64,000 nt of DNA from Kingdonia uniflora (GCA_014058105.1 JACGCM010001692.1:1-64000), one strand, 5' to 3'; numbered from the stretch's first letter, positions 46,325 to 58,928 are shown. The notes: generated by a model from the sequence alone, not told the origin. Program-made: numbers and translations.

Positions 46325-48217
46325 TCCATCCAATGATATCGATTAATAGTTTTAAGGGTCAACAATATAAATATTGTGGGACGTGATCAATTTTGCCCAG
46401 GATGTTAATGTAATTACCACCTCATTACCTTCCAAGCCAGGGGATTTATCAGCGATATTGATAGTTAACAGAAGTGGGACACATGCAAGCAAAGAGTTTC
46501 GAGTACAACGGGAGTTTGTGCATCAAGCCATAGTTTGACGTCAGTAAAATCATGTTTTTTATGGTGATATCAACATTATTGAAAGATCTCTCCAAGAATT
46601 ACTAGAAGATGGAATTCTTGAAAATCTTCCACATACCAGAGATAATCCGTGTGATAATATTGTTTAAAATCCAAAAGATAATGACGATAGACAGGCAATT
46701 TTGGAAGCTGATGATACTCACATAGATGAATTTGAGACCGTCGGTATAATCATAGCCAAAATTCAAAAAATCAACCAAGTGTTATACTATTTGTCCTCCA
46801 AGCAGCAGAAGTTAACCAAATGACTATTGAAATGCCTTTGACGACCAACACAATAGATGAGTTTTCTACTCTTGGGTACATCACAATGGCATTCCCTACA
46901 TTATTTCCCTTTCGAAATGCAGATTTAAGACAAGCACGTCCGAGAAAAGTTACACCACTTGAATACTTTCAATTCTTAATGAAATATGGGTATGAGCATT
47001 TTGCTAAAGACTCAAGGTTTCGTTATTTTGCCTAGAATTCACTTTCAAGATGGCGTGTTCTTCAGCTTGGAGATGTTTACGTTAAGAAGAATCCAGGAGA
47101 TGGAAATTTAACAATGTAGTAGCATATTTTTCGGATGGATAATCTTCGCCAATACTTTTTGCAAGGAATGTACAATAATAAGCTAAACAAATGATATTTT
47201 ACGTGAAAAACTCAGTAAAGGCAGAGAAAAATCATAACCTCGAGGAGGGTTTTGATGTAAAATCTAATATGTTGCTAGTTATTACAAGTTTTGAGTGACT
47301 GTAGGGTAAGGAAATAAATGTATTAGGATTGCCCATCCGAATAATCTATTATTTGCCTGTATTTATAGTAGATGCAGGTAATTTTACCAAAAAAAAGAAA
47401 CATTCTCATATTTCAGGTATTTCAGGGGGAGTAGGCGAACTTCGCGGATATCTAGCAGCTCTTTTTTGACCAGGTACAAAGGCTACTTTTGGTAGGTCGA
47501 GGACTCATGGTAACTTCTCGACTGATGTCTGTCTTTGACTATATAAATGCTGACTGTATTTAACAATGTTATGCCGGCTGATCCTTGCCAAATCTAGGAA
47601 ATATGCTACTACAAACAATACAAGTTATTCGAGAAAAGTTGAATTCTGGGGATCGACAATTAGCTTAACGAATATCTTACTATGCAAAGAGTATTAGTGG
47701 AAGCCGTGCTTATTGGTTCACTAGATTAAAAGATCTCAATGCTATGGTAAACCAATTAGGTGCACCTACTATTTTTTTCACCCTTAGTGCTGCTGATATG
47801 CAATGGCTAGAGCTATATAGACTACTCAACCCGTTATACGAGTTGTAGAACATAGATTCTAATGAACAAAAGAAACGAAAAGCTCAATTACTAAATGAAA
47901 TTTCATTAATTGCTTCATGGTTTTTCCAAGAAAGAGTTGAGGCATTCATTCGTGACTTTTTAACTCCAGAGTTTTCTTTAAAAGATCATTGGTTTCGATA
48001 TGAATGGCGAAATCATGGAAGTGAACACATACATGGGTTCCTTTGGCTAAATGGTGCTTCCGACTTATCTGGGGTAGGAACAAACGCAAGTGATGTGAGA
48101 ATCATTGAGTACTTTGACTACCTCATTTTATGTACAAACCCTAATCTATCAGATTCTTATCAAGGGCAAGAACATCCTTGTCCACAAAATGTACCACTGG
48201 ATGCTAATATGGATATT
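46325..48217 (+). pseudogene. Helitron Rep N-terminal region, copy 1
   Basis: Plus-strand remains of the Helitron-like N domain and start of the HUH endonuclease: YITMAFPTLFPFRNADLRQA, then VTPLEYFQFLMKYGYEHFA. After the solo LTR it continues with a region matching copy 2 (AYWFTRLKDLNAMVNQLGAP; HIHGFLWLNGASDLSG, one histidine context changed). It has many stops and is cut off at the duplication junction. Confidence 0.75.
47115..47613 (-). mobile_element. Tat-family solo LTR in Helitron copy 1
   Basis: 499 bp with perfectly inverted ends TGTAGTAGCATATTT / AAATATGCTACTACA and target duplication AACAA (47110-47114; 47614-47618). Copy 2 shows the empty site (TTTAATAATACAAGATATTC). It is related to the LTR of element I at 9740-10222 and shares its TATA box (47360-47367, minus). 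Confidence 0.92.
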
Positions 48218-48989
48218 AGCATATTGTGTTTATTTGGTTTACTGTGAATGAGTTGTTACTTTATTTTACATCAAACTTCATTTACGATATATATTTTACT
48301 CTCTTCTAATTGTATTAGATGCATTCTCTAAAGAAAGAATATATTTTTCTCTTCCAAACTATAAACTACTCAAATATTTTTTATAAGAATATCATCTCCC
48401 TTTAGACAATCTCACAAAAATGAGATAAACTTGGCATATGGTTTTCATCGCAACGCATTCAACGCTCTCGAGAGACTGCTCAGAAGCGTCAACGAAGAAT
48501 TGCAATTGAAGTTTCACGAAGAAGAGAATTAAAGGCCTAAAAATCCACATACCAGTATAGAACGTCAAATCGAACAAGCTCAGGATTACTCACGCCGACG
48601 GAGAACACATGCTCAACAAACTATAGAAGAATGTACAACTATACAAGCTCTTGATACTGCACACAGAAGAATTTCTCGCACCCATCAAAACACAACCCCT
48701 AGCACATAATACCAACACACAACTGATCACAACACTCACCGAACTACACCGAATGGTTATCCATTAGCATCCGAAGTTGTCAAAATTACCAACACTACGT
48801 GAAAAACATAAATTGCTGACGTATATGCACAATCAAAAATGATGAATATGTGTATCGGTAATCCAATAGAATTCAGGACAGATGTATCTGTCGATACATA
48901 TATTAACTGTCGTATTTTATTTAAAGTGCCTCTTTAATTTTTTATAGTTTAAAGTGTCGTAGTTAAAGACTTTAACGACTTATTTTATA

Positions 48990-51570
48990 TGTTGTTTTTT
49001 AGTTTTGCCTTTAGAATCCCCAATTCATTCCCACTTCATGTAAATTACCCTCTCTCGGCCTCCACTCAGCTTTCTCTCTTATTCCCTGAACATATCTTTC
49101 TTAATTTTATCAAATCCCTATTTGCAATCGGATACACACCCTCTCTCTCTCTCTCATTTGTATAACTTACCTTAACCCCTAAATCGTTATTCTAAGAATG
49201 GCGCTTTTACTTGTTAAAACCAATTTGATTCGATTCTCCCCAATTTGATTCTTTACCCTAAATATTCCCATTTTCTCTTCATCAGATCCTAATTATTAAT
49301 GGGTCATCAGATTCCGACAGTTTCAGTTCTTGGTTGGTTTTAATCCCCCAAGGTAGATATTTTCTTATCAAATGTTTATATTTGTTCTGAATTGTAGTGT
49401 TTTTCCTTTACATTGGGAAATCAAATTCCGCATAAGAGTAAAAGTTTTGATGTTCTCGCTGTTAGAATCTATTATACTCATTGAAAGCTTCCTTCTTTAA
49501 ATACTTGTAGTGAAAATCCAGGCTAGTCTTTTGCCTCATTGAGTTTAATTTTTTTCAATCGTGGAGACATGGACATGTTATCCCATATTTATGTGTTTGT
49601 GTTTGGGAAACACATAAAATGCTATCTTTGATATACATTGGATTAAGGTACTTGGTTCTGATCACCTGTATTATTTACTTTCAAAGAGGATGATCTTATG
49701 CGAATTGGGAAATACAAATTTCAGTTTTAACCTTTATTGGATATTCAATAGTGAGTGATAAGTTGAATACTGCACTTGACATGATCACACATGACCACAC
49801 ACTCTCTCTCTCTCTCTGCATATACATAGTTCTGGGCTGGGATTTTGTTATTCTTAAATAATGTTTATGTTGCCTTTGCAGTATGATATCTACATTTTTA
49901 AATAATGCTTTGGTAAAGATGATCCTTGTTTAGCCTAATTTTAATGTTTTCATCCATTAAAGTGTTGTAAAACTCTATGATACTCGGAACTTGAATCCTT
50001 CAAGCACTTGAGCATTTATTGATCCAGAAGATAGCATTAAAAAGGTCAGTGCATGCATAACTGTCATCGTTGATGATAATTCTATAGACATGTCAGATAT
50101 AGGAGTAAGTTGTGTTCGATTATGGTACATCTTCCCTAACCCAAGATCAAAATGGTTTATTTCTCACAGCTTCTTGCATGGACAATAGGTATTTATGGTT
50201 TTTTTTTTCTTCGATGTAAACATTAGGGTGACACAACCCAGAAGTCGTGTTAGTCTCCCTACTTTATGTGGTTTCAATCTTGAACTTTTGGTTAGCTTGC
50301 CCCAACCCAAAAGATGCACATGGACTATTGAAAAGTAAAAAGAAAAAACACATAAGATTTAACCTAATATCAATTTCTTATTCAACAAGAATATACTTGT
50401 ACAATATGCTTTAGCTCAATAAGGGTCATGTGAACACTTTCTTTGTCAGTCGATTCGACTCAGTTTATGTAACAGTGAACCTATATTCTCATTAAGCGAA
50501 CTACTAGTATCAGTTTCTATAAATCGTTATATTCAAACTCTTCAATTCCATGAAAATGATCATCTTAAATTGTGAAAATAGCCACTGCTTGTGATCTTTT
50601 CACTATAAGAATTCCTAATTTAAAAACCAACTTGAACGTATGGTTATATAAGTGCAGGGAGTATAGTCTTGCAATATAACTAATGTTTTAAAAACTTATA
50701 GTTTTTAAAACTCTAAGTGCAGGGAGTAAATTTGAGTCCCCCGCACTACGAAACTATCCCACCAATTAATCGTGATTAAACTCTCCCCCCCCCCCCCCCC
50801 TATATTAGGTATTTCAAAATGAGATTATTAAGTGTTAAAACTCTCATCTTTGTAAATAATCGGATTCGTAAAGACTTACCAAATCGGTTTGAAAGTGTAA
50901 GGAGTAGGTCTACTCTCAGAAGTATCTTGCAAATGTAAGATTTTTCCCAATTCCCTTATTCTGGTTCTTTTTAATTCTTATTTATGAGTGGTATTTTGAT
51001 AGATTTTGATTTGGAGCGACTGAATTGTCTTCTCCTTGAACGATTTTCAGCCTCTATAGTTGGACAAGAAGTAAGTTTTGTAAAACTTGAGTAACCTATA
51101 GTTTCTTAATTGGTTTATTTTGGTAAGAAAGTTTGGCTTTCCTACTAACATTTAGTTTTTCTTTTTATTCCTAAGGAAGAGTGATAAAGTTAGGATTTTG
51201 TTTATTGGGTTTACTAAGAGAGGTAAGAATTAAAAAATATATTGAAGACTTTCATGATTTATATGCAGTTAATGTTGTATTGGGTATTGCATTGTAAAGC
51301 AGATAATAGAAACTACTACAACCTCAAGGGGAACCTCTTGGGCAGGGCTGGACATCTTGATCAGTTCATGAAATTTACTGAAAACAGATTTGCAAGTCTA
51401 TATGTAAGTTTCTACTTGTAAGTGTATCCTTTTTTGCTTGTTTAGCATTTTAACTAATCTTTGATTCGTGCAATAAGGAAGGAGCAAGCATGCTATGGAC
51501 CAAGACTGTTGCCACTTTTCTTCAACTTATGAAGTTTATTAAGTACTTGTATGGATTTTGAACTTCAAAC
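48990..51570 (+). pseudogene. Possible captured host-gene fragment inside the CACTA element
   Basis: About 49000-49360 is CT-rich like a plant 5' leader, ending CCCCCAAG|GTAGATATT, a donor-like site. Near 51266-51404 an exon-like block lies between TATATGCAG and TATAT|GTAAGTTTC and reads GLDILISS or, in another frame, LKGNLLGRAGHLDQFMKF with TENRFASLY. A second block after CAATAAG (about 51479) reads EGASMLWTKTVATFLQLMKF. I do not recognise the gene. Splice-like borders and length suggest transduplication of a host gene, but this is inference. Confidence 0.35.
50785..50800. repeat. C16 homopolymer
   Basis: Sixteen consecutive C bases inside the CACTA element, next to CTCT. Length may be affected by sequencing error. 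Confidence 0.7.
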
Positions 51571-52459
51571 CCCTCACTGAATTAATACTAAATTCGTTTA
51601 TTTCGGTACTAGAATTTGCGTATATTCACCACATATCAATTCTTCTTTGTTATCTTTAGAAATGGTAAAATAGTTGCTAAGGTAGGATTCTTAAAAATGA
51701 AGTGGGCAATAAACCTATACAATATTTTGCATTATTTGTTCTTTTTCTACGGTTATTATTTTTATATGATTTGATTTATTCTTTGGACTATAAGCTCAAA
51801 ATGGAGAGAGCACTCAAATTTTTGAGGGGTTGATGGTTCAAATCTATCTAGTCCAGATTTGATTTTAAGAGGTTAATGGTCTCTATTTCTATTAAAAAAG
51901 TAATAATTACGTATGTCGGATAAAGAGCGACACATATTATTGTTGCATTTTATCTTAAAACACGACAAATATATTTGTCGTTTATGATAAAGCTAAATGT
52001 TATTTTTCTCTATGAAACGGCAGAAAGTACAACACTTGTAACCGTCGTATTTTTATTAACAACGACATATTTATATGTTGTAAAAGTACGACATTTATTA
52101 CTGTCATTAACAAAAAGGACTCCATTTTTTGCGACAGTTATTAACGGCAGAATATCCATCGTTATTATAACATTAACGACAGATATATCTGTCGCTAATA
52201 ACCATTTTTCACGTAGTGCAATGCCCAATGATTTTGGAGTTCTTGCCAAAAATTCAAATGGGAAAGTTGCCCAACTTGCAATCATTCCTTTCCTGATTTA
52301 AAAATGATTTCCTCCACTACTTGCTCTATTGGTTTCTATGACAGCCCAGGACTTGGCTTATCAAACAAGTTTAATACAACAAATTTAATAGATCCTAGAA
52401 GTCTAATTGATTTATCCCGTCTTACTCCACTCGACGGGATACTCAAGGCACGTATCCAT

Positions 52460-54637
52460 TGTCACATCCCAAAATCCATTTTCTGATAAAAAAATCATAA
52501 AGTAAATCCTAAAGCATAACAAGTCGGGCATCCCATGGATGAACCCCACAGATGTAATATATTTATAACAAAATTAACTATATCTACTTACACCAAAGCA
52601 ACGCAGCAAAAATAAATTAATTATTGAATTAAATAAATAATATTCTCAACAAGGTCTAAAAATGAGAAATAGAATATGACAATAAAATCTGAAGTAAAAT
52701 ATTATAAATACTCTACGACACAGCTCAACGATCTAAGAGAACTTTAAAGAATCCTTAAACAATCACCTAAATAAAATCCTACCATGCTCGGTTTCCTATG
52801 AAAAAATAGCGCAAAGTACGTCAACAATCACAATTATTACTGGTCACTGAACATGACAAACCGATATAATAAAGAGATACTAATGTAATATAATATCCTA
52901 TCTATAAGCAAAAATGGTGTAATGTTAACTGAGGATATGAGGTTCAATTATTAATGTTATTTTAAGCGTCGGCACCAGCCGATATGATAAGTATTTATTG
53001 AGTGCTATAAGATGTGGGGGATAACTAACAGACGATGTACACAAGGTCACTTTTAATTCATTGGGACCAAACTCTCGCACCCTTCTGTCCTCAGCAGAAG
53101 CTTATCCCTTATTGTCGAGCTAGGGATTGGCGAATTCCTTTTTAATGAGCCAGGAATTAGTAAGGGAAATCACTGGATCAAGGTGGTCAAGGAGTTTCAG
53201 CCTACAGGTCTAAAGGCTGATTTAATTTCACTTTCAGGGATTTAAGCCCATGGGATGCTCTCGTAGCATGCAGCTGAGAAGTAACAGTCAAATAATTTAG
53301 GGACTTGCAATTCTGGGACACTGATAAATAGTCACCAAATCTTTTGTTTAGGGAATCGAACCCAAGGACCCTGGCAACATAGCCCCACTATGTACATGAC
53401 TCTAAGTTCTCCTGTGCATGAATGATTTAAAAGTCTGTTACTCAATCAAAATGACCTATCTGTCCATGCTCTATAGGCAATGAGACTATATCATATGATT
53501 GTCGATCTTATGCTCAACGACCTTTCTACCCTCATAAATATAGGAGTGACTACTCTGTCGATGATATTATACTCTGACTATCAATGATCTTTCTACCTCA
53601 AGTTAATAAAGGTTGTATCAGTAAAGTCTTATAATCATGGCTAAGTTAAGCCCTTCGTCAAATACATCTTTTAACACTTACACAAATTTAGGCATTTCAA
53701 ACCTCATACGCATAAAGACTTATTTATAATATTAGGTGGCCAGATGTTATGATATAATATAAGCATATGCTTAGTGCCCCCTTGATTTAACATCAAGGTC
53801 TAGCCTATACATCTATAGTTTAAGGGCTGAACATGAGGACATGCACCAATTACTACTACCAATGTTATTTATATGGACACGGGCATAATTAATATCATCA
53901 CAAGTTACCTTATATATATATATATATACAAGGTCTGCCTTTTACTGTGTGTATAAAAGAAACTGTTATAGTATTTTATATATAACTACTACAGAAGCTA
54001 CTCATTGATAAATGCCTACTACTGAAGCAACTCATTGATAAATGGTTTACTGATATGCTCCTTTTTAAATCTAGCAGACCTACTATTATAGTTAAGTATG
54101 ATTCAAACTAAACATGGCATTATAGTAGCACTAACAGGGTATCATTGTCATTGTTGTTCCAAGCTTACATCTGAAATTTTATAACAATCCATGATTAATG
54201 ACGGATGATAATTGTACTTGCCTGATGATTGAATGCTTATGAAGAGCAATGCAAAGATACCTCCCCTGACTAGAATAATGAATTCCCACTCTCGATTCAC
54301 CCGCTCAAGAATCTCCAGCCACACCAATTGATGATGGGTTTGTGTAAGAACTCTCTCCAGATTAAGGGTTTGAGGAAACAATAGGGTTTGGGGTTTGTTA
54401 CCCTCTCTCCAGATTTTGAAATTGAAAATAGAAGAAAGGTTGAAGGAGGAGAATAAAGAGGAGATGGAGAAGAATTTGGGGAAGTTCGGAGGTTGGTTTG
54501 AATGGGTTTGTTATAAGAATTTGGGGAAAATAAGAGCTAGGGTAACATACTATAGGTGCAACCTTATAAACTACAACGACTACACTACTAAAATGAAATG
54601 AGTTATAAAATGGGAAAGAAAAATGTGGGGCACTGCA
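52460..54637 (-). mobile_element. Solo LTR of element B family in Helitron copy 2
   Basis: 2178 bp, starts TGTCACATCCCAAAATCC, ends GGGGCACTGCA. Flanked by TCCAT (52455-52459; 54638-54642). The insertion base and target duplication are the same as those of element B in Helitron copy 1. Orientation is the same. Confidence 0.92.
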
Positions 54638-54642
54638 TCCAT

Positions 54643-55976
54643 TCAATGATATCGGCTTATCGTTTTAAGGGTCAACAATACAAATATTGTGGGAACGTGA
54701 TCAATTTTGCCCAAGATGTCAATGCAATAGCCACCTCATTACCTTCCAAGTCAGGGGAATTATCAGCGATATTGATACTTAACAGAAGTTAGACACATTC
54801 AAGCAAAGAGTTTTGAGTACGATGAGAGTTTGTGCATCAAGCCTTAGTTTGACTTCAGAAAAATCATGTTTTTTATGGTGATATCCACATTAATGAAAGA
54901 TCTCTCCAAGGATTACCAGAAGATAGAATTCCTGAAAATCTTCCACATACCAGAGATAATTCGTGTGATAATATTGTTCAAAATCCAAATGATGATGATG
55001 ATAGACAGACGATTCTGAAGGCTGATGATGCTCACATAGATGAATTTAAGACAACCGGTATATTCATAGCAAAAATTTAACAAAATCAACAAAGTACTAT
55101 ACTATATGTCCTCCAAGCAGCAGAAGTTGACCAAACGACTATTGAAATGCCTTTGATGACCAACGCAATAGATGAGTTATACTCCTTAGTATATCGCAAT
55201 GGCATTCCCTACATTATTTCCCTTTGGAAATACAGATTTAAGACAAGCACGTCCGAGAAAAGTTACACCACTTGAATACTTTCAATTCTTAATAAAATAT
55301 GGGGATGGGCGCTTTGTTAATGACTCAAGGTTTCGCTATTTTGCATGGAATTCACTTCCAAGATGGCGTACTCTTCAGCTTGGAGATGTTAACGTTAAGA
55401 AGAATCCAGAAGATGGAAATTTAATAATACAAGATATTCGGGAAATGTTGAATTCTAGGGATCGACAATTAGCTCAACGAATATCTTACTATGCAAAGAT
55501 TATTTGTAGAAGCCGTGCTTATTGGTTCACTAGATTAAAAGAGCTCATTGCTATGGTAAACCAATTAGGTGCACCTACTATTTTTTTTCACCATTAGTAC
55601 TACTGATATGCAATGGCCGGATCTATATAGACTACTCGACCTGTTATACGAGTTGCAGAACATAGATTCTAATGAGCAAAAGAAACGAAAACCCCAATTA
55701 CTAAATGCAAATTCATTAATTGCTTCATGGTTTATCCAAGAAAGAGTTGACACATACATTCGTGACTTCTTAACTCCAGAGTTTTCTGTGAAAGATCATT
55801 GGTTTCGATATGAATGGCAAAATCGTGGAAGCAAACACGTCCATGGGTTCCTTTGGCTAAATGGTGCTTCCGACTTATCTGGGGTAGGAGCAAACCTAAG
55901 TGATAATACAAGAATCATTGAGTACTTTGACTGCCTCATTTTATGTACAAACCCTAATCTATCAGATTCTTCTTAA
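54643..55976 (+). pseudogene. Helitron Rep: N-terminal and HUH region, copy 2
   Basis: Plus-strand, starting LKARIHSMISAYRFKGQQYK across the LTR junction. The Helitron-like N domain reads MAFPTLFPFGNTDLRQARPR, SLPRWRTLQLGDVNVKKNPE, DRQLAQRISYYAKIICRSRA and LIAMVNQLGAPTIFF. After a frameshift near 55590 comes WPDLYRLLDLL and the metal-binding HUH motif HVHGFLWLNGA. The Rep nicks DNA for rolling-circle transposition. The frameshift and several stops (about 54790, 55080, 55180) inactivate it. Confidence 0.85.
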
Positions 55977-57240
55977 GGGAAAGAACATCCTTGTGCATGA
56001 AATGTTCTACTGGATGCTAATATGGATATTGATGATGAAGATTATGCAAACTTGGTGAGTTGGGTAATGCGGCATTCGAGATGTGGAAGTTATTGCATGC
56101 GACTTCACAAAATAACGAAATAGATGGTCTGTCGTTTTAAATACACATTTGATGTGCTTTCACGTCATAAATTATAGAAGAACCACCAAACAGTAAAATG
56201 TTTCATTTTCATTCTCGACGAAATGATCCTTTAGTGTGTTCTCATAATCAGAAAGTTCTTCAATCGTGGCGTACTAACATTGATTGGTCCTCAATCCTTT
56301 CTGTGCAAGCTGTGGTAAATTATAATGGGAAGTATGCAACCAAATCAGAACCAGTATCAATTTTTTTTACTGATACTCTATGAACAATAGTTGATGATGT
56401 TCATAGACCGTGTTAAGCATCTAAGTCAGCAATCAAGAAACTGCTTATAAAAAATGTTTCTGAACGAGACATGTCAGCTCAAGAAGTTTATCATTTGTTA
56501 ATGTCATATCATCTTGCACGTTCATCTAGAAATATAATTCATTTAGTAGTAAGCGAGACGAGTATGTTATCGACATTAATTCAGTGTCGGCGATCTGATG
56601 ATGAGGAGGAGGTGATGGGAATCGACCCAGGTTTTATACTCAAGTATATGCAACGACTTATCAATTATGAAGAAACATCTCTACTTGAAATGGCCAGGAA
56701 ATATAAATATGCAAGTAATGCTTGGCATAAACCTCGCGTGGAATCTATTGTAAGAATAATCCCTTAGCTAAATGGAAACATTCCTCACATTGGTGAAAAA
56801 TAGGAACAATTTTGTCAACAACAAGTCCTCCTTCAACATCATTACAGAAGTCTCAACGAAGCAAAAGGAAACTTCAACACTTGGGCAGATCGATACATGA
56901 ACTTAGGCTTGGCAAAAGTTCCTGCTCTTCCAAATCCAATAGATGATGATATTGAAGATGATTCAAATGTGGATACTTATATCGAACAAAATCAACGTGA
57001 AGAATGGATGATGGCAGCAACAATGGGACCGACCTTTATGCTTGGAGAGGATATAGAAGTGGGTTTGAGAGACTCTGATAATTCATACAATTGGGTTGAA
57101 GCTTTGGAACGGTATCCCAATATTGATATTGAGAGGAAATTCATCCACAAAAACTTACGTGCTAGTAATGAAATGGTAGATGACGTGCTAGACAACGCTC
57201 TTGTTGTTCCTTTAGAGAATATGTTTAATGATCAATGAAT
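55977..57240 (+). pseudogene. Helitron Rep: tyrosine (Y2) region and linker
   Basis: A piece at 56198-56383 reads HSRRNDPLVCSHNQKVLQSW, RTNIDWSSILSVQAVVNY and NGKYATKSEP; the second tyrosine corresponds to the usual Y..KYA.K catalytic box, and NG replaces the common IA. It is followed by SAQEVYHLLMSYHLARSSRN (56471-56767) and the acidic linker at 56897-57238 (PNPIDDDIEDDSN ... EEWMMAATMGPTFM). Frame breaks lie near 56170, 56390 and 56770. Confidence 0.8.
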
Positions 57241-58740
57241 GGCTCATGATGTAATATTGAAAACACTCAAAGATGAAAAATCTATCTGAATGATTATTTG
57301 TGATGGAGCGGGTACCCAAAAATTAACTCTAATCAATGTCATTGTTCAATCAACTGTTATGCATTTTAGAATAAGCAAATCAGTTCGCCTATTGCCTCAA
57401 ACTGGAGTTGTTGCCTTCAACATTGGAGGTTCTAGTATCCACCATGAGTTAGGTATCTTCGTTGAAAGAAGATTGTCTTATAAGCAAATGACATGTAAAC
57501 ATTGTCGACGATGCAGGAAGAGTTCAAAAATACTAAATTGATCATTATTAGCGAGTATAGTGTGCTCGGTAGGTTCATGATTGCAAATGTTGATCTACGT
57601 TGTCGCAATATTTTTGCGGTAAATGAGTTATTCAGTGGTGTTTTTGTTATCTTGGTGGGAGATATGCGTCAATTACCTCCAGTTTTTTATAGTCCCTAAT
57701 ATTTGAAAAATGGAAACTACATGCAGCAATGTGGGGGAGTCGCATATGCAGGTTTTGAGCAATGTGTCAGGCTAACACATATCTTTCGTCAAGCAGGTGA
57801 TGAACAAGCACCTTTCAGGGAAGCATTAGGAAGACTAAGCAGCGGAACATGTATTCTCAAAGATTGGGACCTCTTTAAAACTAGGGATTGGTCAACGCTA
57901 CCTAAAGAAGAAAAGGAAAACTTCAAACATGTTCTTCGCTTATTTCCCACAAGGATAACAGCTAATGACCATAATCATAATCGCTTGATTCAGCTTGGGA
58001 AACCTGTAACAGGCATTCCTTCAAGAAATAATTATGAAACAGTTTTAACGCTTCTGCAGAAGATGCAAATGGTTTAGAAAAATATATCTATATATTTGTA
58101 GGTGCACGTGGTATGTTACGATCTAACCTTGCCGTATAAAATGGACTTGCCAATGGTGCAATGGGCACTATTGTTGACATTGTGTTGTCACTCTCTTCTA
58201 ACCCACCAAATGATCAACCACTTGCAGTAATGGTGGAATTTGATAATTACCATGGTCCTAGCTTTCGTGAAGGAAATAGCATCATTCCTATCCCTCCACA
58301 AACAGTAAATTGGAAAACGTCTTTGGGCACATCCTGTCAGTGAACTCAAATACCATTACTTCTATGTTGGGTAATAACGGTACATAAAAGTCAAGGACTC
58401 GCCCTTGATCGAGCCATTGTTGACATTGGCGAAAGAGAAGCCTTGGATTATCGTTTGTCGTATTATCATGCACCAGAAAGTTCAAGAACCTTGCTTTCCA
58501 TCCCATGTTCAATTTCGAAAGACTCCAAAAAATTGGAAAGTGCGTAAGACTAAATTTAAGATTGCCGGAAGAAGATCGTTTGCAGTTAATGTTTCTTCAA
58601 CCACATCCATTCTAAGGTATTTTTCAAATCATTTTCATACTCTCATAAATCAAAGTTTGTATTTTAAATATTACATATTACTGATATTTATTGATACTTT
58701 TTCCCCAGGATTCCTTGAAAAAATGTTCATATGATGGAAG
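57241..58740 (+). pseudogene. Helitron helicase (PIF1/RecD-like SF1), broken
   Basis: Unwinds DNA during Helitron transposition. Motif I reads CDGAGTQKLTLINVI instead of GAGTGKT, so the nucleotide loop is lost. Then come LLPQTGVVAFNIGGSSIHHE, motif II region LIIISEYSVLGRFMIANV (DE changed to SE), VGDMRQLPPVF, HIFRQAGDEQAPFREALGRL and NGLANGAMGTIVDIV. The last motif TVHKSQGLALDRAIVDIG lies in another frame near 58380-58430. Frame breaks occur near 57540, 57700, 58080 and 58345. It is an element helicase, not the host PIF1, because it follows the Rep domain. Confidence 0.85.
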
Positions 58741-58928
58741 TTTTAGCTCCAACAGAATAACCTATATATTGAGGTTCATCTCTATTTAATGTAAAATATT
58801 TATTCTTAAGATCATTTTCTATGTCACAAAAATATTGCGTACATAAAATTTAAAAAGTATTTAAAGTTTTAAGTTCTTAGTGTTAATGCTAATTTGAACT
58901 TTTTATTTATTTATTGGTAAACCATATA

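Larger units (their letters stand above)
25535..48217 (+). mobile_element. Helitron copy 1 (5' half), heavily interrupted
   Basis: Plus-strand Helitron 5' half, present at 25535-26317, 46325-47114 and 47614-48217. It is interrupted by LTR element B (26318-46324) and a Tat solo LTR (47115-47613). It ends at 48217 (GGATATT) and is followed directly by a second copy of its own start (GCATATTGTGTTTATTTGG, 48219), so it is the left unit of a tandem duplication. Helitron terminal signals were not identified. Confidence 0.7.
48793..52218. mobile_element. CACTA-superfamily DNA transposon, probably non-autonomous
   Basis: 3426 bp with terminal inverted repeats CACTACGTGAAAAA ... TTTTTCACGTAGTG and a 3-bp target duplication CAA (48790-48792; 52219-52221). 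The matching site in copy 1 is unoccupied (AACAATGCCCAA). Subterminal regions are rich in CGACA/TGTCG motifs, for example ACGACAGATATATCTGTCG near the right end, as expected for transposase-binding repeats. No transposase domain was recognised. The interior looks like captured gene sequence. Confidence 0.85.
48218..58745 (+). mobile_element. Helitron copy 2 (Rep/helicase), interrupted
   Basis: Right unit of the tandem duplication, which continues past the point where copy 1 ends (56030) into the rest of the Rep and the helicase. It is interrupted by the CACTA element (48793-52218) and the solo LTR of family B (52460-54637). Termini (5' TC, 3' hairpin with CTRR) were not identified; the LINE's 3' end follows at about 58898. 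Confidence 0.75.

Noticed and set aside
50640..50760. Possible SINE with GTGCAGGGAGTA repeats
   Set aside because: The short motif occurs twice in the CACTA interior, but no A/B boxes, tail or target duplication are visible.
57241..58740. Host PIF1 helicase gene
   Set aside because: It follows a Helitron Rep with HUH and tyrosine motifs on the same strand and has lost its nucleotide-binding motifs.
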